Shown here: positions 36,150 through 44,423 of the stretch, one piece after another | How positions within the stretch are numbered: the first letter of the stretch is position 1 | Layout: every line of letters begins with the position of its first letter | Source: Achromobacter sp. HZ34 | Lineage (GTDB): Bacteria; Pseudomonadota; Gammaproteobacteria; Burkholderiales; Burkholderiaceae_B | Assembly (NCBI RefSeq): GCF_002209485.1 | Contig: NZ_NJIX01000001.1 | Span: forward strand, 1-64,000 | Direction of reading: 5' to 3' | Length of the DNA stretch: 64,000 bases | Notes under the pieces: generated by a model | Database searches by the model: none | What the model was told of the DNA's origin: nothing | Seen by the model: the letters and a program-made list of their open reading frames with translations, nothing else | Position numbers and translations under genes: made by a program

Positions 36150-36665
36150 TCAGTGGGCCAGCTTGAAGTAGTCCGCCGTCAGTTCGTGCCACTCTTCCCG
36201 TGCGTTCCACAGGACGGCCATGGGCATCATCCAGGGGAAGTCCATGTGGGAGACGACACGCAGGTCGTCTTCCCGGAGGCGGCCGTTGGGATGGATGCGG
36301 CCTTCGATGATGCGGCGGCGGCGGATCATTTCTTCGTCCAGGTTTTCCAGGACGAGCAACTGCATGACTTCATCACGCATATGCTTCAGGAACGTATCGA
36401 TACGCATGTCGGCGAACAGCAACTCGGCTTGCCGCATGCCGGCGAGGAACTGGCGCGACTGGTCCAGCGTGATTACACCGGTGACCCAGCCGGACGCCAA
36501 GGCATCGCTGACGCTGTTGTAAACAGCCAGGCGCTTGTCGAACAGGTCGCGATTGGACTTGCTGCGCGACACGCGCAAGCTGGCCGCGGCAATGAAGGCG
36601 CCACCCAGCGCAACGCAGGGTCCTGTGAAGGCCTGGGAAAGCCCGGCAAAGGTATTGAAGTCCAA
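36150..36665 (-). CDS. Unknown 171-aa protein with N-terminal hydrophobic helix
   Basis: Hypothetical protein. A TTG start with GGAG just upstream gives MDFNTFAGLSQAFTGPCVALGGAFIAAASLRVSRSKSN. Residues about 9-29 may be a single membrane helix followed by a positive stretch, so the rest would be cytoplasmic. The remaining 140 residues look helical, with a charged centre (LDEEMIRRRRIIEGRIHPNGRLREDDLR). No family recognised. It lies 82 bp downstream of the coiled-coil protein gene on the same strand, so the two may form an operon. Confidence 0.6.
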   Translation of the reverse strand: MDFNTFAGLSQAFTGPCVALGGAFIAAASLRVSRSKSNRDLFDKRLAVYNSVSDALASGWVTGVITLDQSRQFLAGMRQAELLFADMRIDTFLKHMRDEVMQLLVLENLDEEMIRRRRIIEGRIHPNGRLREDDLRVVSHMDFPWMMPMAVLWNAREEWHELTADYFKLAH

Positions 36666-36747
36666 GTTCTCCAGCCTCTTGGTCGTATGTCCTATGGTTT
36701 ACGACATTCGACATCTGGACTTAAGGCTGGCCGAAGAAGACACGCCA

Positions 36748-37236
36748 TTATTCCGCGGATTGCTGGCTGGTGTGCCGCGCGGGAACAGATGCTGGATTTT
36801 GCGAAGTTATCTTTTGCACACTGATGTAGATGCCGACCAGCATGATGAGAATAGTGGCCGTCCACTTGTAAATATCGGTGTGCGATTTTTCGATGTCCTG
36901 GCGCAACTTGGAAATATCCAGCTTCGCGTCAAGGCTGGCCACCGCGGTCCGTAGCGACGAGGTGTCCTCCTTCAGGGCCGAAACGTCTGTCTTAAGTGAT
37001 GACACGTCGGTTTTAAGGAATGACACGTCTGTTTTGAGCGATGACACGTCTGTCTTGAGCGATGAAACGTCTGTCTTCAAAGAGGAGACATCACTTTTGA
37101 TAGTCGCAACGTCGCCTTCAATACGGCCCAAGCGTATATCTATGACGTCGACACGATTTTCAAGATGATCAAGGCGCATGTCGTCATTGTGTGCAGGCAG
37201 GTTCGACGGGTCAATGGAATCTTGCTGGTTACTCAT
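36748..37236 (-). CDS. Heptad-repeat coiled-coil protein with C-terminal membrane anchor
   Basis: 162-aa protein. Residues 20-120 are a continuous predicted coiled coil. Residues about 46-95 consist of seven tandem heptads of the type SSLKTDV. Residues about 125-141 (WTATILIMLVGIYISV) form a C-terminal membrane helix, followed by a short polar tail. The ATG is preceded by GGAGCG. The layout is like small tail-anchored coiled-coil proteins of phages and bacteria of unknown function. The coil must face the cytoplasm if the tail inserts in the usual way. Function unknown. Confidence 0.75.
   Translation of the reverse strand: MSNQQDSIDPSNLPAHNDDMRLDHLENRVDVIDIRLGRIEGDVATIKSDVSSLKTDVSSLKTDVSSLKTDVSFLKTDVSSLKTDVSALKEDTSSLRTAVASLDAKLDISKLRQDIEKSHTDIYKWTATILIMLVGIYISVQKITSQNPASVPARHTSQQSAE
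36952..37101 (-). repeat. 21-bp tandem repeats encoding SSLKTDV heptads
   Basis: About seven units of 21 bp, each coding one coiled-coil heptad. The central five units differ at only a few bases. The unit is a multiple of three, so copy-number change would lengthen or shorten the coil by whole heptads without frameshift. Confidence 0.85.
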
Positions 37237-37328
37237 TCTCGCTCCAATCTGTTATGTCCTTGTGGGACAGGGTGGATAACAGCGTACGGAGCAGTTGGTG
37301 TCGGTTTGCCTTGAACCATTCCCCAGCA

Positions 37329-37348
37329 CCGTGCCTGAAACGGCACGG
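37329..37348. terminator. Hairpin CCGTGCC-N6-GGCACGG downstream of TauE gene
   Basis: A perfect 7-bp inverted repeat with a 6-nt loop lies about 60 bp past the stop codon of the TauE-like gene and before the coiled-coil gene. There is no strong T-run on either side, so termination is uncertain. Confidence 0.35.
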
Positions 37349-37410
37349 GTACGTTTTGAGCCGCCCAGTGGCCCACTGACGCGGCAGTGTGGGCGTGGGC
37401 CGATGCCTGT

Positions 37411-38283
37411 TCAGCGTATGAGCATCGCGAGCAGCACGAGCACCAGCAAGCCCACGTAGACGCGGGCATGGACGCGGTCTGGAACCTTGCCTATGAAGGG
37501 GGAGGTCAGGCGTATGCCCAGCCAGGAACCGGCGATGAGGATCAGCAGGGCGCGCAGGTCGACGTAGCCGATATGCCATGCGCCCAGTGCCGGGGCCTGC
37601 CACGCGAGTACGACGTAGGCCGCCGCGCCGGCCAGGGCCACGGGCAGGGACAGGGGATTGGCCATGGCGGTGGCGCGCGTCATGTCAGCGCCACGCCGGC
37701 GCATCAGAGGCACCGTCATGACGCTGCCGCCCACGCCAAGAAAGGCGGCAATCACGCCGATGACCAGGCCGATGGCGGTGTCCGGGCCGATGCGTGATCT
37801 CATGGGAGGATCCTGCCGGCCGACCGAGCCGACAGGGCTGCTCGATCCGGCGCCCGCATTCCCGGCAGCCGCAGCCGGGCGGGACATGAAGCCTGGCCGA
37901 AACACGCAATCCAGTATCGTCAACGCCAGATATGCCGCAAAGGCCCAGCGCAGGCTGTTGCCATCCACCAGGGTGGCCGCCGCGGCGCCGGCGGCCGCGC
38001 CGAGGGCAATAGGCGCCAACAGCGGCCGCACCCTGGGCCATTCGATATTGCCCGCCCGCTGATGCCGCCGCGTCGCCATCGCCGCGCCAAAGATCATCAC
38101 GCATGTGGACGTGGCCACCGCGATCTGCATGGCCGCCACGGCCGCCGGGCTGCCCGGTGGATGGGTCAGGGTAAGCAGCTTGTACAGCAAGGGGACGACG
38201 ACAAAGCCACCGCCAAAACCGAACAGGACAGTGGTAACGCCGGCCAGGCAGCCGAACAGGGCCAGAAGAAAATAGAGCGACAT
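37411..38283 (-). CDS. TauE/SafE family sulfite/anion exporter
   Basis: 290-aa inner-membrane protein with about eight hydrophobic helices in two halves, typical of the TauE/SafE (DUF81) family. The first helix carries LFGFGGGFVVVPLL and the second half FLGVGGSVMTVPLM, the repeated Gly-rich signature. The ATG at 38283 follows AGGTGGA; a longer frame adds 32 polar residues and is less likely. Divergent from an AraC regulator 77 bp away, which may control it. Substrate (sulfite, sulfoacetate or another organosulfur anion) is not shown by sequence. Confidence 0.88.
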   Translation of the reverse strand: MSLYFLLALFGCLAGVTTVLFGFGGGFVVVPLLYKLLTLTHPPGSPAAVAAMQIAVATSTCVMIFGAAMATRRHQRAGNIEWPRVRPLLAPIALGAAAGAAAATLVDGNSLRWAFAAYLALTILDCVFRPGFMSRPAAAAGNAGAGSSSPVGSVGRQDPPMRSRIGPDTAIGLVIGVIAAFLGVGGSVMTVPLMRRRGADMTRATAMANPLSLPVALAGAAAYVVLAWQAPALGAWHIGYVDLRALLILIAGSWLGIRLTSPFIGKVPDRVHARVYVGLLVLVLLAMLIR

Positions 38284-38360
38284 GGAGAGCAATCCACCTA
38301 CACGGAATGCAATCAGCTTACCTACCCCGAGGATGGCAAGCTTGCGAGAATGGGTCGATA

Positions 38361-39170
38361 ATGCTCGACTTTCAGCCACCCCGCCCGCATCGAATGCGCA
38401 ACGTTTTCCTGGATTCCGTCGATGCCGTGGCGCGTCCCGTCCTGGCGATCAGCACTGACTATCCGCATGGCATCCTGCTGGATACGCACAGCCATCGCCG
38501 CGCCCAATTTCTCTATGGCTCGACAGGGCTGATGGAGGTGGGCACCGATGATGGCGCCTGGGTCGTACCCTCGGACAGCGGCGTCTGGATACCCGCCGGC
38601 AAGCCGCATCGCGTAAGAATGGTGGGGGTGACCACACGCAGCCTGTACATCGAGCCCGCAGCGGTGCCACGCAAGAGCGAACAATGCGAAGTGCTGAAGG
38701 TATCGCCCCTGTTGCGCCAACTGCTGCTGGCCAGCAGCGATATCCCGGCGGAGTACGACCACAAGGGGCGTGATGGAGCCTTGATACGTCTGGTGCTGCA
38801 TGAAGTCGCCCGCGCGCCCGCATTGCCATTCTTCGCGCCGCTGCCGCGCCATCCCGCCCTGGCCGAGCTGTGCGTCGCGTTTCTGCACCAGCCGGGGATA
38901 CGCGACCTGCCATCGGACTGGGCTCAACGCCTGCACAAAAGCGAACGCAGCTTCAGCCGCCTGTTCCGCCAGGAAACCGGCATGGCCTTTGGCCAATGGC
39001 GTCAGCAGGCCTGCCTGCTGGCCGCGCTGTCGCGCCTGGCGGAAGGGCAGTCGGTGACCTCGGTGGCATTGGAGTTGGGTTATGACAGCCCGGCCGCATT
39101 CTCGACGATGTTCCGCAAGCGCCTGGGGCAGCCACCCTCGGCCTTCGGGCCGGATCGGCGGCAAGGTTGA
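38361..39170 (+). CDS. AraC-family transcriptional regulator
   Basis: 269-aa regulator. The N-terminal cupin sensor has HSHRRAQFLYGSTG and WIPAGKPHRVRM, the usual AraC-ligand-binding pattern. The C-terminal double helix-turn-helix includes WAQRLHKSERSFSRLFRQ and SVTSVALELGYDSPAAFS followed by FRKRLGQPPS. ATG 38361 was chosen because the cupin begins soon after. Divergent from the TauE-like exporter gene, with 77 bp between the starts, so it is the likely regulator of that gene. Confidence 0.92.
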   Translation: MLDFQPPRPHRMRNVFLDSVDAVARPVLAISTDYPHGILLDTHSHRRAQFLYGSTGLMEVGTDDGAWVVPSDSGVWIPAGKPHRVRMVGVTTRSLYIEPAAVPRKSEQCEVLKVSPLLRQLLLASSDIPAEYDHKGRDGALIRLVLHEVARAPALPFFAPLPRHPALAELCVAFLHQPGIRDLPSDWAQRLHKSERSFSRLFRQETGMAFGQWRQQACLLAALSRLAEGQSVTSVALELGYDSPAAFSTMFRKRLGQPPSAFGPDRRQG

Positions 39171-39308
39171 ATTCAGCTACGCTAGCAAGACTGCAGCCGG
39201 ACAGCAGCAAGCCATGGCTCAGCCGTCCGCCCGGCGGCTGTGCCCGGCGCCACTGCCGCGGACAACATCCCGCAACCACACTTCGCAACCGAACCCCCGG
39301 AGATCCCC

Positions 39309-39737
39309 ATGAAAACCAGCGCCCGCAACCAGTTCCCCGGCACCATCGCCAGCGTCAAGACCGGCGCGGTCAACGATGAAATCGTGCTGCGTACCAAGGA
39401 AGGGCTGGAAATCGTCGCCATCATCACCCACGCCAGCACGGTGGCGCTGGGCCTGGCGCCGGGCAAGGCAGCCTATGCGCTGGTCAAGGCCTCGTCCATC
39501 ATCGTGATGATGGATGCCGACAAGGTCCTGGTGTCCGCGCGCAACTGCCTGCGCGGCAAGCTGTCGGCCGTGACCAAGGGCGCCGTCAACGCCGAGGTGC
39601 AGATCGACACGCCCGACGGCGCCCGCGTCGCCGCCATCGTCACCAATGAAAGCGCCGACCGCCTGGGCCTGGCCACGGGCAAGGAAGCCGCGGCCATCTT
39701 CAAGGCATCCAGCGTGCTCATCGCCGTGGATGATTGA
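39309..39737 (+). CDS. Two-domain molbindin (tandem Mop/TOBE protein)
   Basis: 142-aa protein made of two Mop/TOBE domains: residues about 3-70 (SARNQFPGTIASVKTGAVNDEI) and about 73-142 (SARNCLRGKLSAVTKGAVNAEV). Each ends in a KASS-I/V-I motif. Tandem Mop proteins bind molybdate or tungstate in the cytoplasm as storage or homeostasis factors. ATG 39309 starts right at the first domain and no mod transport genes are adjacent. The gene is convergent with gabD. Confidence 0.9.
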   Translation: MKTSARNQFPGTIASVKTGAVNDEIVLRTKEGLEIVAIITHASTVALGLAPGKAAYALVKASSIIVMMDADKVLVSARNCLRGKLSAVTKGAVNAEVQIDTPDGARVAAIVTNESADRLGLATGKEAAAIFKASSVLIAVDD

Positions 39738-39753
39738 GACGGAGGCTGACGGT

Positions 39754-39815
39754 GCCCGGCGTCGGTAGTACGTAGCGCCGGGCCCAGGTCCGGCGATGGG
39801 CCCCTGGCGGGGCCC
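39754..39815. terminator. Two GC-rich hairpins between molbindin and gabD
   Basis: GCCCGGCG pairs with CGCCGGGC (39754-39783, 14-nt loop). GGGCCCC pairs with GGGGCCC (39798-39815, 4-nt loop). They lie in the 87-bp gap between two convergent genes, where a bidirectional terminator is expected. Neither is followed by a T-run, so they may only be stable 3' ends. Confidence 0.45.
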
Positions 39816-39824
39816 CCGCCCGCA

Positions 39825-41294
39825 TCAATCCTGCATGCACACGTACTTGGGTTCGAGATACTCCTCGATCCCGTGGCGTGAACCTTCGCGGCCCAGGCCG
39901 GATTGCTTGACGCCCCCGAACGGCGCGACCTCGTTGGAGATCAAGCCGCTGTTGACGCCGACCATGCCGGTTTCCAGGTTCTCGCTGACGCGCCAGATAC
40001 GCCGGCGATCCTCGGTGAAGATATAGGCAGCCAGGCCGAACTCGCTATCGTTGGCCAGGGCCACGACCTCTTCCTCGGTCTCGAAGCGGAACAGCGGCGC
40101 CATCGGGCCGAAGGTTTCCTCCTGCGCCACGCGCATGGCCTGCGTCACACCCGTCAATACGGTGGGCGTGAAGAAGGTGCCGCCCAGCGGATTGGGCGTG
40201 CCGCCCACCGCCACCTTGGCGCCCTGGGACAAGGCGTCATCGATGTGCTGCTGTACCTTCTGGACAGCCTTGTCGTTGATCAAGGGCCCTTGCGTGACGC
40301 CCGGCTCCAGGCCGTTACCCACGCGCATGGCACCGACCGCCGCCACCAGGCGTTCGACGATGCGATCGTAGATACCCGCCTGCACGTAGATACGGTTGGC
40401 GCACACGCAGGTCTGGCCGGCGTTGCGGAACTTCGAGGCGATGATGCCCTCGACCGCCCGCTCCACGTCGGCGTCGTCGAACACGATCAGCGGTGCGTTG
40501 CCGCCCAGTTCCAGCGACAGCTTCTTGATGGTCGGCGCGCATTGGCTCATCAACAGGCGGCCGACGTTGGTCGAACCGGTGAAGCTGAGTTTACGCACGA
40601 CGTCGCTTTCGCACAGGGCCTGGCCGATGGCCACCGCATCGCCGGTGACGAACTGCAGCACGCCTGCCGGTATGCCGGCTTCGATCGCCAGCACGCCCAG
40701 GGCCAGCGCCGTCAGCGGCGTCAGTTCGGCGGGCTTGACCACCATGGTGCAGCCAGCGGCCAGCGCCGGGCCGACCTTGCGGGTGATCATGGCCGCCGGG
40801 AAATTCCACGGCGTGATGGCGGCGCAGACACCGACCGGCTGCTTCAGCACGACGATGTGCTGGCCGGGCCGCTGGCCTTGCAGTACTTCGCCATCCACCC
40901 GCTTGGCTTCTTCGGCGAACCATTCGACGAACGAGGCCGCATAGACGACTTCACCTTGCGCTTCGGCCAGGGGCTTGCCCTGTTCGCGCGTCATCAGCAT
41001 GCCCAGGTCGCGCTGGTGCTGCAGGATCAGGTCGTTCCAGCGGCGCAATATGGCCGAACGGTCCTTGGCCGTGCGCGCTCGCCAGGCGGGCAGGGCGGCC
41101 GCGGCGGCCTGGATGGCGCGTTCGGTTTCGGCGCGGCCCATATAGGGCACGCTGCCGACTTCCGCGCCCGTAGCGGGATCGGTCACCGCCAGGCTGCGGC
41201 CGTTGTCGGCGCCCACCCACTCGCCGTTGATCAGGCCACGGTCGCGCAGCAGATCGGGGCGGGTCAGTGCGATGGTTTCAAGTGTCGTGCTCAT
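39825..41294 (-). CDS. gabD: NAD(P)-dependent succinate-semialdehyde dehydrogenase
   Basis: 489-aa aldehyde dehydrogenase that oxidises succinate semialdehyde to succinate, the second step of GABA use. Catalytic residues are in place: Asn164 (TPWNFPAA), Lys187 (VVKPAE), Glu262 (LELGGNAP) and Cys296 (NAGQTCVC). The ATG overlaps the gabT stop codon by 4 bp (ATGA), showing translational coupling. A much longer upstream frame runs through gabT antisense codons and is not real. Confidence 0.95.
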   Translation of the reverse strand: MSTTLETIALTRPDLLRDRGLINGEWVGADNGRSLAVTDPATGAEVGSVPYMGRAETERAIQAAAAALPAWRARTAKDRSAILRRWNDLILQHQRDLGMLMTREQGKPLAEAQGEVVYAASFVEWFAEEAKRVDGEVLQGQRPGQHIVVLKQPVGVCAAITPWNFPAAMITRKVGPALAAGCTMVVKPAELTPLTALALGVLAIEAGIPAGVLQFVTGDAVAIGQALCESDVVRKLSFTGSTNVGRLLMSQCAPTIKKLSLELGGNAPLIVFDDADVERAVEGIIASKFRNAGQTCVCANRIYVQAGIYDRIVERLVAAVGAMRVGNGLEPGVTQGPLINDKAVQKVQQHIDDALSQGAKVAVGGTPNPLGGTFFTPTVLTGVTQAMRVAQEETFGPMAPLFRFETEEEVVALANDSEFGLAAYIFTEDRRRIWRVSENLETGMVGVNSGLISNEVAPFGGVKQSGLGREGSRHGIEEYLEPKYVCMQD

Positions 41295-42553
41295 GCTTGC
41301 AAAGCCTCGTCCAGGATGCCCAGGGCGCGTTCGAATTGCGCTTCGGGGATGGTCAGCGGATACAGGAAGCGGATGACGTTGCCGTACATGCCGCAGCTCA
41401 AGAGGATCAGGCCGCGCTCCTGCGCGCGCTGCTGGACGCGGCGAACGGCGTCGGCATCCGGCTCGCCGGCGGCGGTGCGCAATTCGATGGCGACCATCGA
41501 ACCCTGGGCGCGGATATCGACGATGCCCGGGTTCGTTTTCTGAGCAGCGCGCAGGCGGCCCACCAGGCGCTCGCCCAGGGCGGCGGCGCGTTCGCACAGT
41601 TTTTCTTCGGCGATCACGTCCAGCACGGCGTGCGCGGCGGCAACGGACAAGGGGTTGCCGGCATAGGTGCCCCCCAGGCCGCCGGGCGCCGGTGCGTCCA
41701 TCACTTCGGCGCGGCCGCAGACGGCAGACAGGGGCATGCCGCCCGCCAGGCTCTTGGCCATGGTGATCAGGTCCGGCTGCACGCCATGGTGCTCCATGGA
41801 GAACAGCTTGCCGGTGCGGCCGTAGCCGGTCTGCACTTCATCGGCGATGAGGACGATGCCGTGCTCGTCGCACAGGGCACGCAGGCCCTGCATCAGTTCC
41901 GTCGGGGCGACGTTGAAGCCGCCTTCGCCCTGCACCGGTTCGATGATGATGGCGGCCACGCGCTTGGGATCGATGTCTGCCTTGAACAGCAGGTTGATCG
42001 CGGCCAGGGAATCCTTGGCACTGACGTTGCCCAAGGTGCTGGGGAAGGGCACGTGATAGACCTCGCCTGGGAAGGGACCGAAGCCCGCCTTGTAGGGCTG
42101 GACCTTGCCGGTGAGCGCCAGCGTCATCATGGTGCGGCCGTGGAAGCCGCCGGCGAAGGCGATGACACCCGAACGGCCGGTGTGGGCACGGGCGATCTTC
42201 ACGGCATTCTCGACGGCTTCGGCGCCGGTGGTGAAGAACGCGGTCTTGGCCGGGCCCTTGATCGGTGCCGCGGCGTTGATGCGCTCGGCCAGCGCGACCA
42301 CGCTTTCGTAGGGGACGATCTGGTACGCGGTGTGCGTGAAGCTTTCGAGCTGGGCGCCGATGGCGGCGGCGATGCGCGGATGGCGATGGCCGGTATTCAG
42401 CACGGCGATGCCGGCGGCGAAGTCGATGAACTCGCGGCCTTCGACATCCCAGATGGTGGCGTTTTCGGCGCGTGCAGCATAGAAGTCACACATCACTCCC
42501 ACGCCGCGCGGGGTGGCGGCCAGGCGGCGGGACTGCAGATCGGCGTTTTTCAT
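41291..42553 (-). CDS. gabT: 4-aminobutyrate aminotransferase
   Basis: 420-aa class III PLP aminotransferase converting GABA and 2-oxoglutarate to succinate semialdehyde and glutamate. The PLP-binding Lys is Lys267 (ITMAKSLAGGMP), preceded by IADEVQTGYGRTG with the cofactor-binding Asp. The length and motif spacing match GabT of enterobacteria. First gene of a gabTD operon, divergent from a MocR-type regulator. Confidence 0.95.
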   Translation of the reverse strand: MKNADLQSRRLAATPRGVGVMCDFYAARAENATIWDVEGREFIDFAAGIAVLNTGHRHPRIAAAIGAQLESFTHTAYQIVPYESVVALAERINAAAPIKGPAKTAFFTTGAEAVENAVKIARAHTGRSGVIAFAGGFHGRTMMTLALTGKVQPYKAGFGPFPGEVYHVPFPSTLGNVSAKDSLAAINLLFKADIDPKRVAAIIIEPVQGEGGFNVAPTELMQGLRALCDEHGIVLIADEVQTGYGRTGKLFSMEHHGVQPDLITMAKSLAGGMPLSAVCGRAEVMDAPAPGGLGGTYAGNPLSVAAAHAVLDVIAEEKLCERAAALGERLVGRLRAAQKTNPGIVDIRAQGSMVAIELRTAAGEPDADAVRRVQQRAQERGLILLSCGMYGNVIRFLYPLTIPEAQFERALGILDEALQA

Positions 42554-42741
42554 GAGTGGAGGCGTTTCAGGTAGGGGTTCGGGGGAAAACCTGATTTAAT
42601 GGCGAATTGGCCCCTTCCGAAAGATCCAGTTCGATCAAATGGATGGAGCCAATTGCAATTTGAACCAGGCCGCACGCCGTCCGGGGCGCCTGGGCAGGAA
42701 AGTCGGGCGCAGTCAGGAACAGTCAGGAACAGGATGGAGCC

Positions 42742-44238
42742 TTGATCAAGTCGATTTGCGCCGATCTGGTGTTGCAGCGTCTGGCCCCCTCGGGGGCGGG
42801 GTCGCTGAATCGCCAGCTATACGACTGCCTGCGTGGCGCCATCCTGGATGGCAGCCTGCCGCCGTCCAGTCCGCTGCCCGCGTCGCGCGACCTGGCGCGT
42901 GAGATCGGCATGTCGCGCAATACAGTGCTGCACGCCTACGAGCAGTTGCGCACCGAGGGTTACGTCCATGCCCGCGTCGGCAGCGGTACCTTCGTGGCGG
43001 AGACCGCGCCGGACAGCTACCTGAGTGCCGACCGCCAGCAGGGCTTGCAGGCGGCGCTGCGGGCGGCCGCCGACCAGCCTGTTGTCGCCAACGCGCCGGT
43101 ACGCCTGGCGCGACGTGCCCGGGCGCTGCTGTCGAACGTCTCCGCGGCGCCGGCCCAATGGGGCGCCTTCATGCCCGGCGTGCCGGACGTGACCCAGTTT
43201 CCGAACCGCCATTTCAGCCGCATCCTGTCGCGCTTGTGGCGCGATCCCGCCCCCCAACTGCTGACGTACGCGCACGGCGGCGGCCATCCGGCCTTGCGCG
43301 CCGCCATCGCCGAACACGTCCGCGTGGCGCGCTCGGTGCGCTGCGAGCCCAGCCAGATCCTGGTGACCGAAGGCGTGCACCAGGCCATCGACCTGAGCCT
43401 GCGCATGCTGGTCGATCCACGCGAGACCGTCTGGGTGGAGGAGCCGGGCTATTGGGGCTTCCACAAGGTCCTGCAGATGGTGGCGGCGGTAGTCAAGCCT
43501 TTGCGCGTGGAGGCCGAGGGCAGCGGCTGGCCGGCCGGCAAGGTGCCGCCACGGCTGATTTTCGTGACACCCTCGCATCAATATCCGCTCGGACTCGTGA
43601 TGAGCCTGGCGCGGCGGCGCGAGTTGCTGGAATATGCCCGCGCATCGGGCAGCTGGATCGTCGAGGACGACTACGACAGCGAATTCCGTTATGCCGGCCG
43701 TCCCATCCCGGCCATGCAGGGCCTCGAGGAAGACGCGCCCGTCATCTACATCGGCACCTTCAGCAAGACGCTGTTCCCCGGTTTGCGCGTGGGCTATATG
43801 GTGCTGCCGCGCGCCTTGGCCGAGCCGTTTCGTAGCGCCCACGCGGACCTTTACCGTGAAGGCCACGGCTTGACGCAGGCCGCGTTGGCCGAGCTATTGG
43901 AGCAGGGCCACTACGCCGCGCACATCCGCCGCATGCGGGTGCTGTACGCGCGCCGCCGCGCCTTGCTGGAAGGGCTGATCAACCGCTATCTGGGACCGGA
44001 GTACCTGGACCCGCAATCGAGCAATGCCGGGCTGCACCTGGTGCTGCGCCTGCCGCCGGATTGCGACGACGTGGCCATCACTGCGGCGGCACAGGCGCGC
44101 GGCGTACTGACGCGGCCCTTGTCGCGCTACTACATGCATCCTGGTGGGCGGCGCGGGCTGCTACTGGGCTATGCGTGCGTCCACGAACGCGACATCGCCC
44201 CGGCTTTCCATACCTTGCGAGCCTGCTTGCCACGGTGA
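42742..44238 (+). CDS. gabR: MocR-family (GabR-like) PLP-dependent regulator
   Basis: 498-aa regulator. Residues about 15-95 are a GntR-type winged helix (LNRQLYDCLRGAILDG...LPASRDLAREIGMSRNTVLHAYEQL). The rest is an aminotransferase-fold domain with the PLP Lys at 342 (FSKTLFPGLRVGYMVLP). A TTG start with GGAG 3 nt upstream is used, since no in-frame ATG precedes the wing-helix. Divergent from gabTD with 188 bp between, matching GabR, which senses GABA and PLP and activates gabTD. The symbol follows context; PdxR-like function is a less likely alternative. Confidence 0.85.
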   Translation: MIKSICADLVLQRLAPSGAGSLNRQLYDCLRGAILDGSLPPSSPLPASRDLAREIGMSRNTVLHAYEQLRTEGYVHARVGSGTFVAETAPDSYLSADRQQGLQAALRAAADQPVVANAPVRLARRARALLSNVSAAPAQWGAFMPGVPDVTQFPNRHFSRILSRLWRDPAPQLLTYAHGGGHPALRAAIAEHVRVARSVRCEPSQILVTEGVHQAIDLSLRMLVDPRETVWVEEPGYWGFHKVLQMVAAVVKPLRVEAEGSGWPAGKVPPRLIFVTPSHQYPLGLVMSLARRRELLEYARASGSWIVEDDYDSEFRYAGRPIPAMQGLEEDAPVIYIGTFSKTLFPGLRVGYMVLPRALAEPFRSAHADLYREGHGLTQAALAELLEQGHYAAHIRRMRVLYARRRALLEGLINRYLGPEYLDPQSSNAGLHLVLRLPPDCDDVAITAAAQARGVLTRPLSRYYMHPGGRRGLLLGYACVHERDIAPAFHTLRACLPR

Positions 44239-44245
44239 TCGCCGG

Positions 44246-44278
44246 GCACTGAGCTGGTGCATCGCGCTGCATTGGTGC
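44246..44278 (+). promoter_or_regulatory. Two tandem NtrC-like enhancer sites
   Basis: GCACT-N5-GGTGC (44246-44260, followed by A) matches the NtrC binding consensus. A second site, GCGCT-N5-GGTGC (44264-44278), follows 18 bp later with one mismatch. They lie about 103-135 bp upstream of the predicted sigma-54 transcription start, a usual NtrC enhancer distance. The sites begin 7 bp after the regulator stop codon. Confidence 0.65.
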
Positions 44279-44353
44279 GTAACCGGGCACGCCCACGGTG
44301 CGCGGCAGTAGGTCGACGCACGCATTTCCATTGACGCCGCCACACACGCAAAG

Positions 44354-44370
44354 TTGGCATAGCCTTTGCT
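44354..44370 (+). promoter_or_regulatory. Sigma-54 (-24/-12) promoter of the allophanate hydrolase operon
   Basis: TTGGCATAGCCTTTGCT has GG and GC exactly 10 nt apart and matches TGGCA-N6-TTGCT of the sigma-54 consensus. Transcription would start near 44381, giving a leader of about 40 nt before the GTG at 44424. Together with the NtrC-like sites upstream, this points to activation under nitrogen limitation. Confidence 0.8.
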
Positions 44371-44379
44371 TTAGACCGT

Positions 44380-44391
44380 CTTGTACACAAG
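44380..44391. promoter_or_regulatory. Palindrome CTTGTACACAAG at the predicted transcription start
   Basis: A perfect 5-2-5 palindrome sits on the predicted +1 of the sigma-54 promoter. The pattern TTGT-N2-ACAA is of the kind bound by GntR/FCD regulators, and such a regulator is encoded at the end of this operon (50825). Binding here would block transcription. The match to that particular protein is inferred. Confidence 0.5.
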
Positions 44392-44423
44392 TTTGGATTT
44401 CTGATTCCCGGATCCGTCTTTCC

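Noticed and set aside
44298-44423. Longer N-terminus of allophanate hydrolase starting at 44298
   Set aside because: It would translate through the sigma-54 promoter and the palindrome, and the extra 42 residues do not resemble the family.
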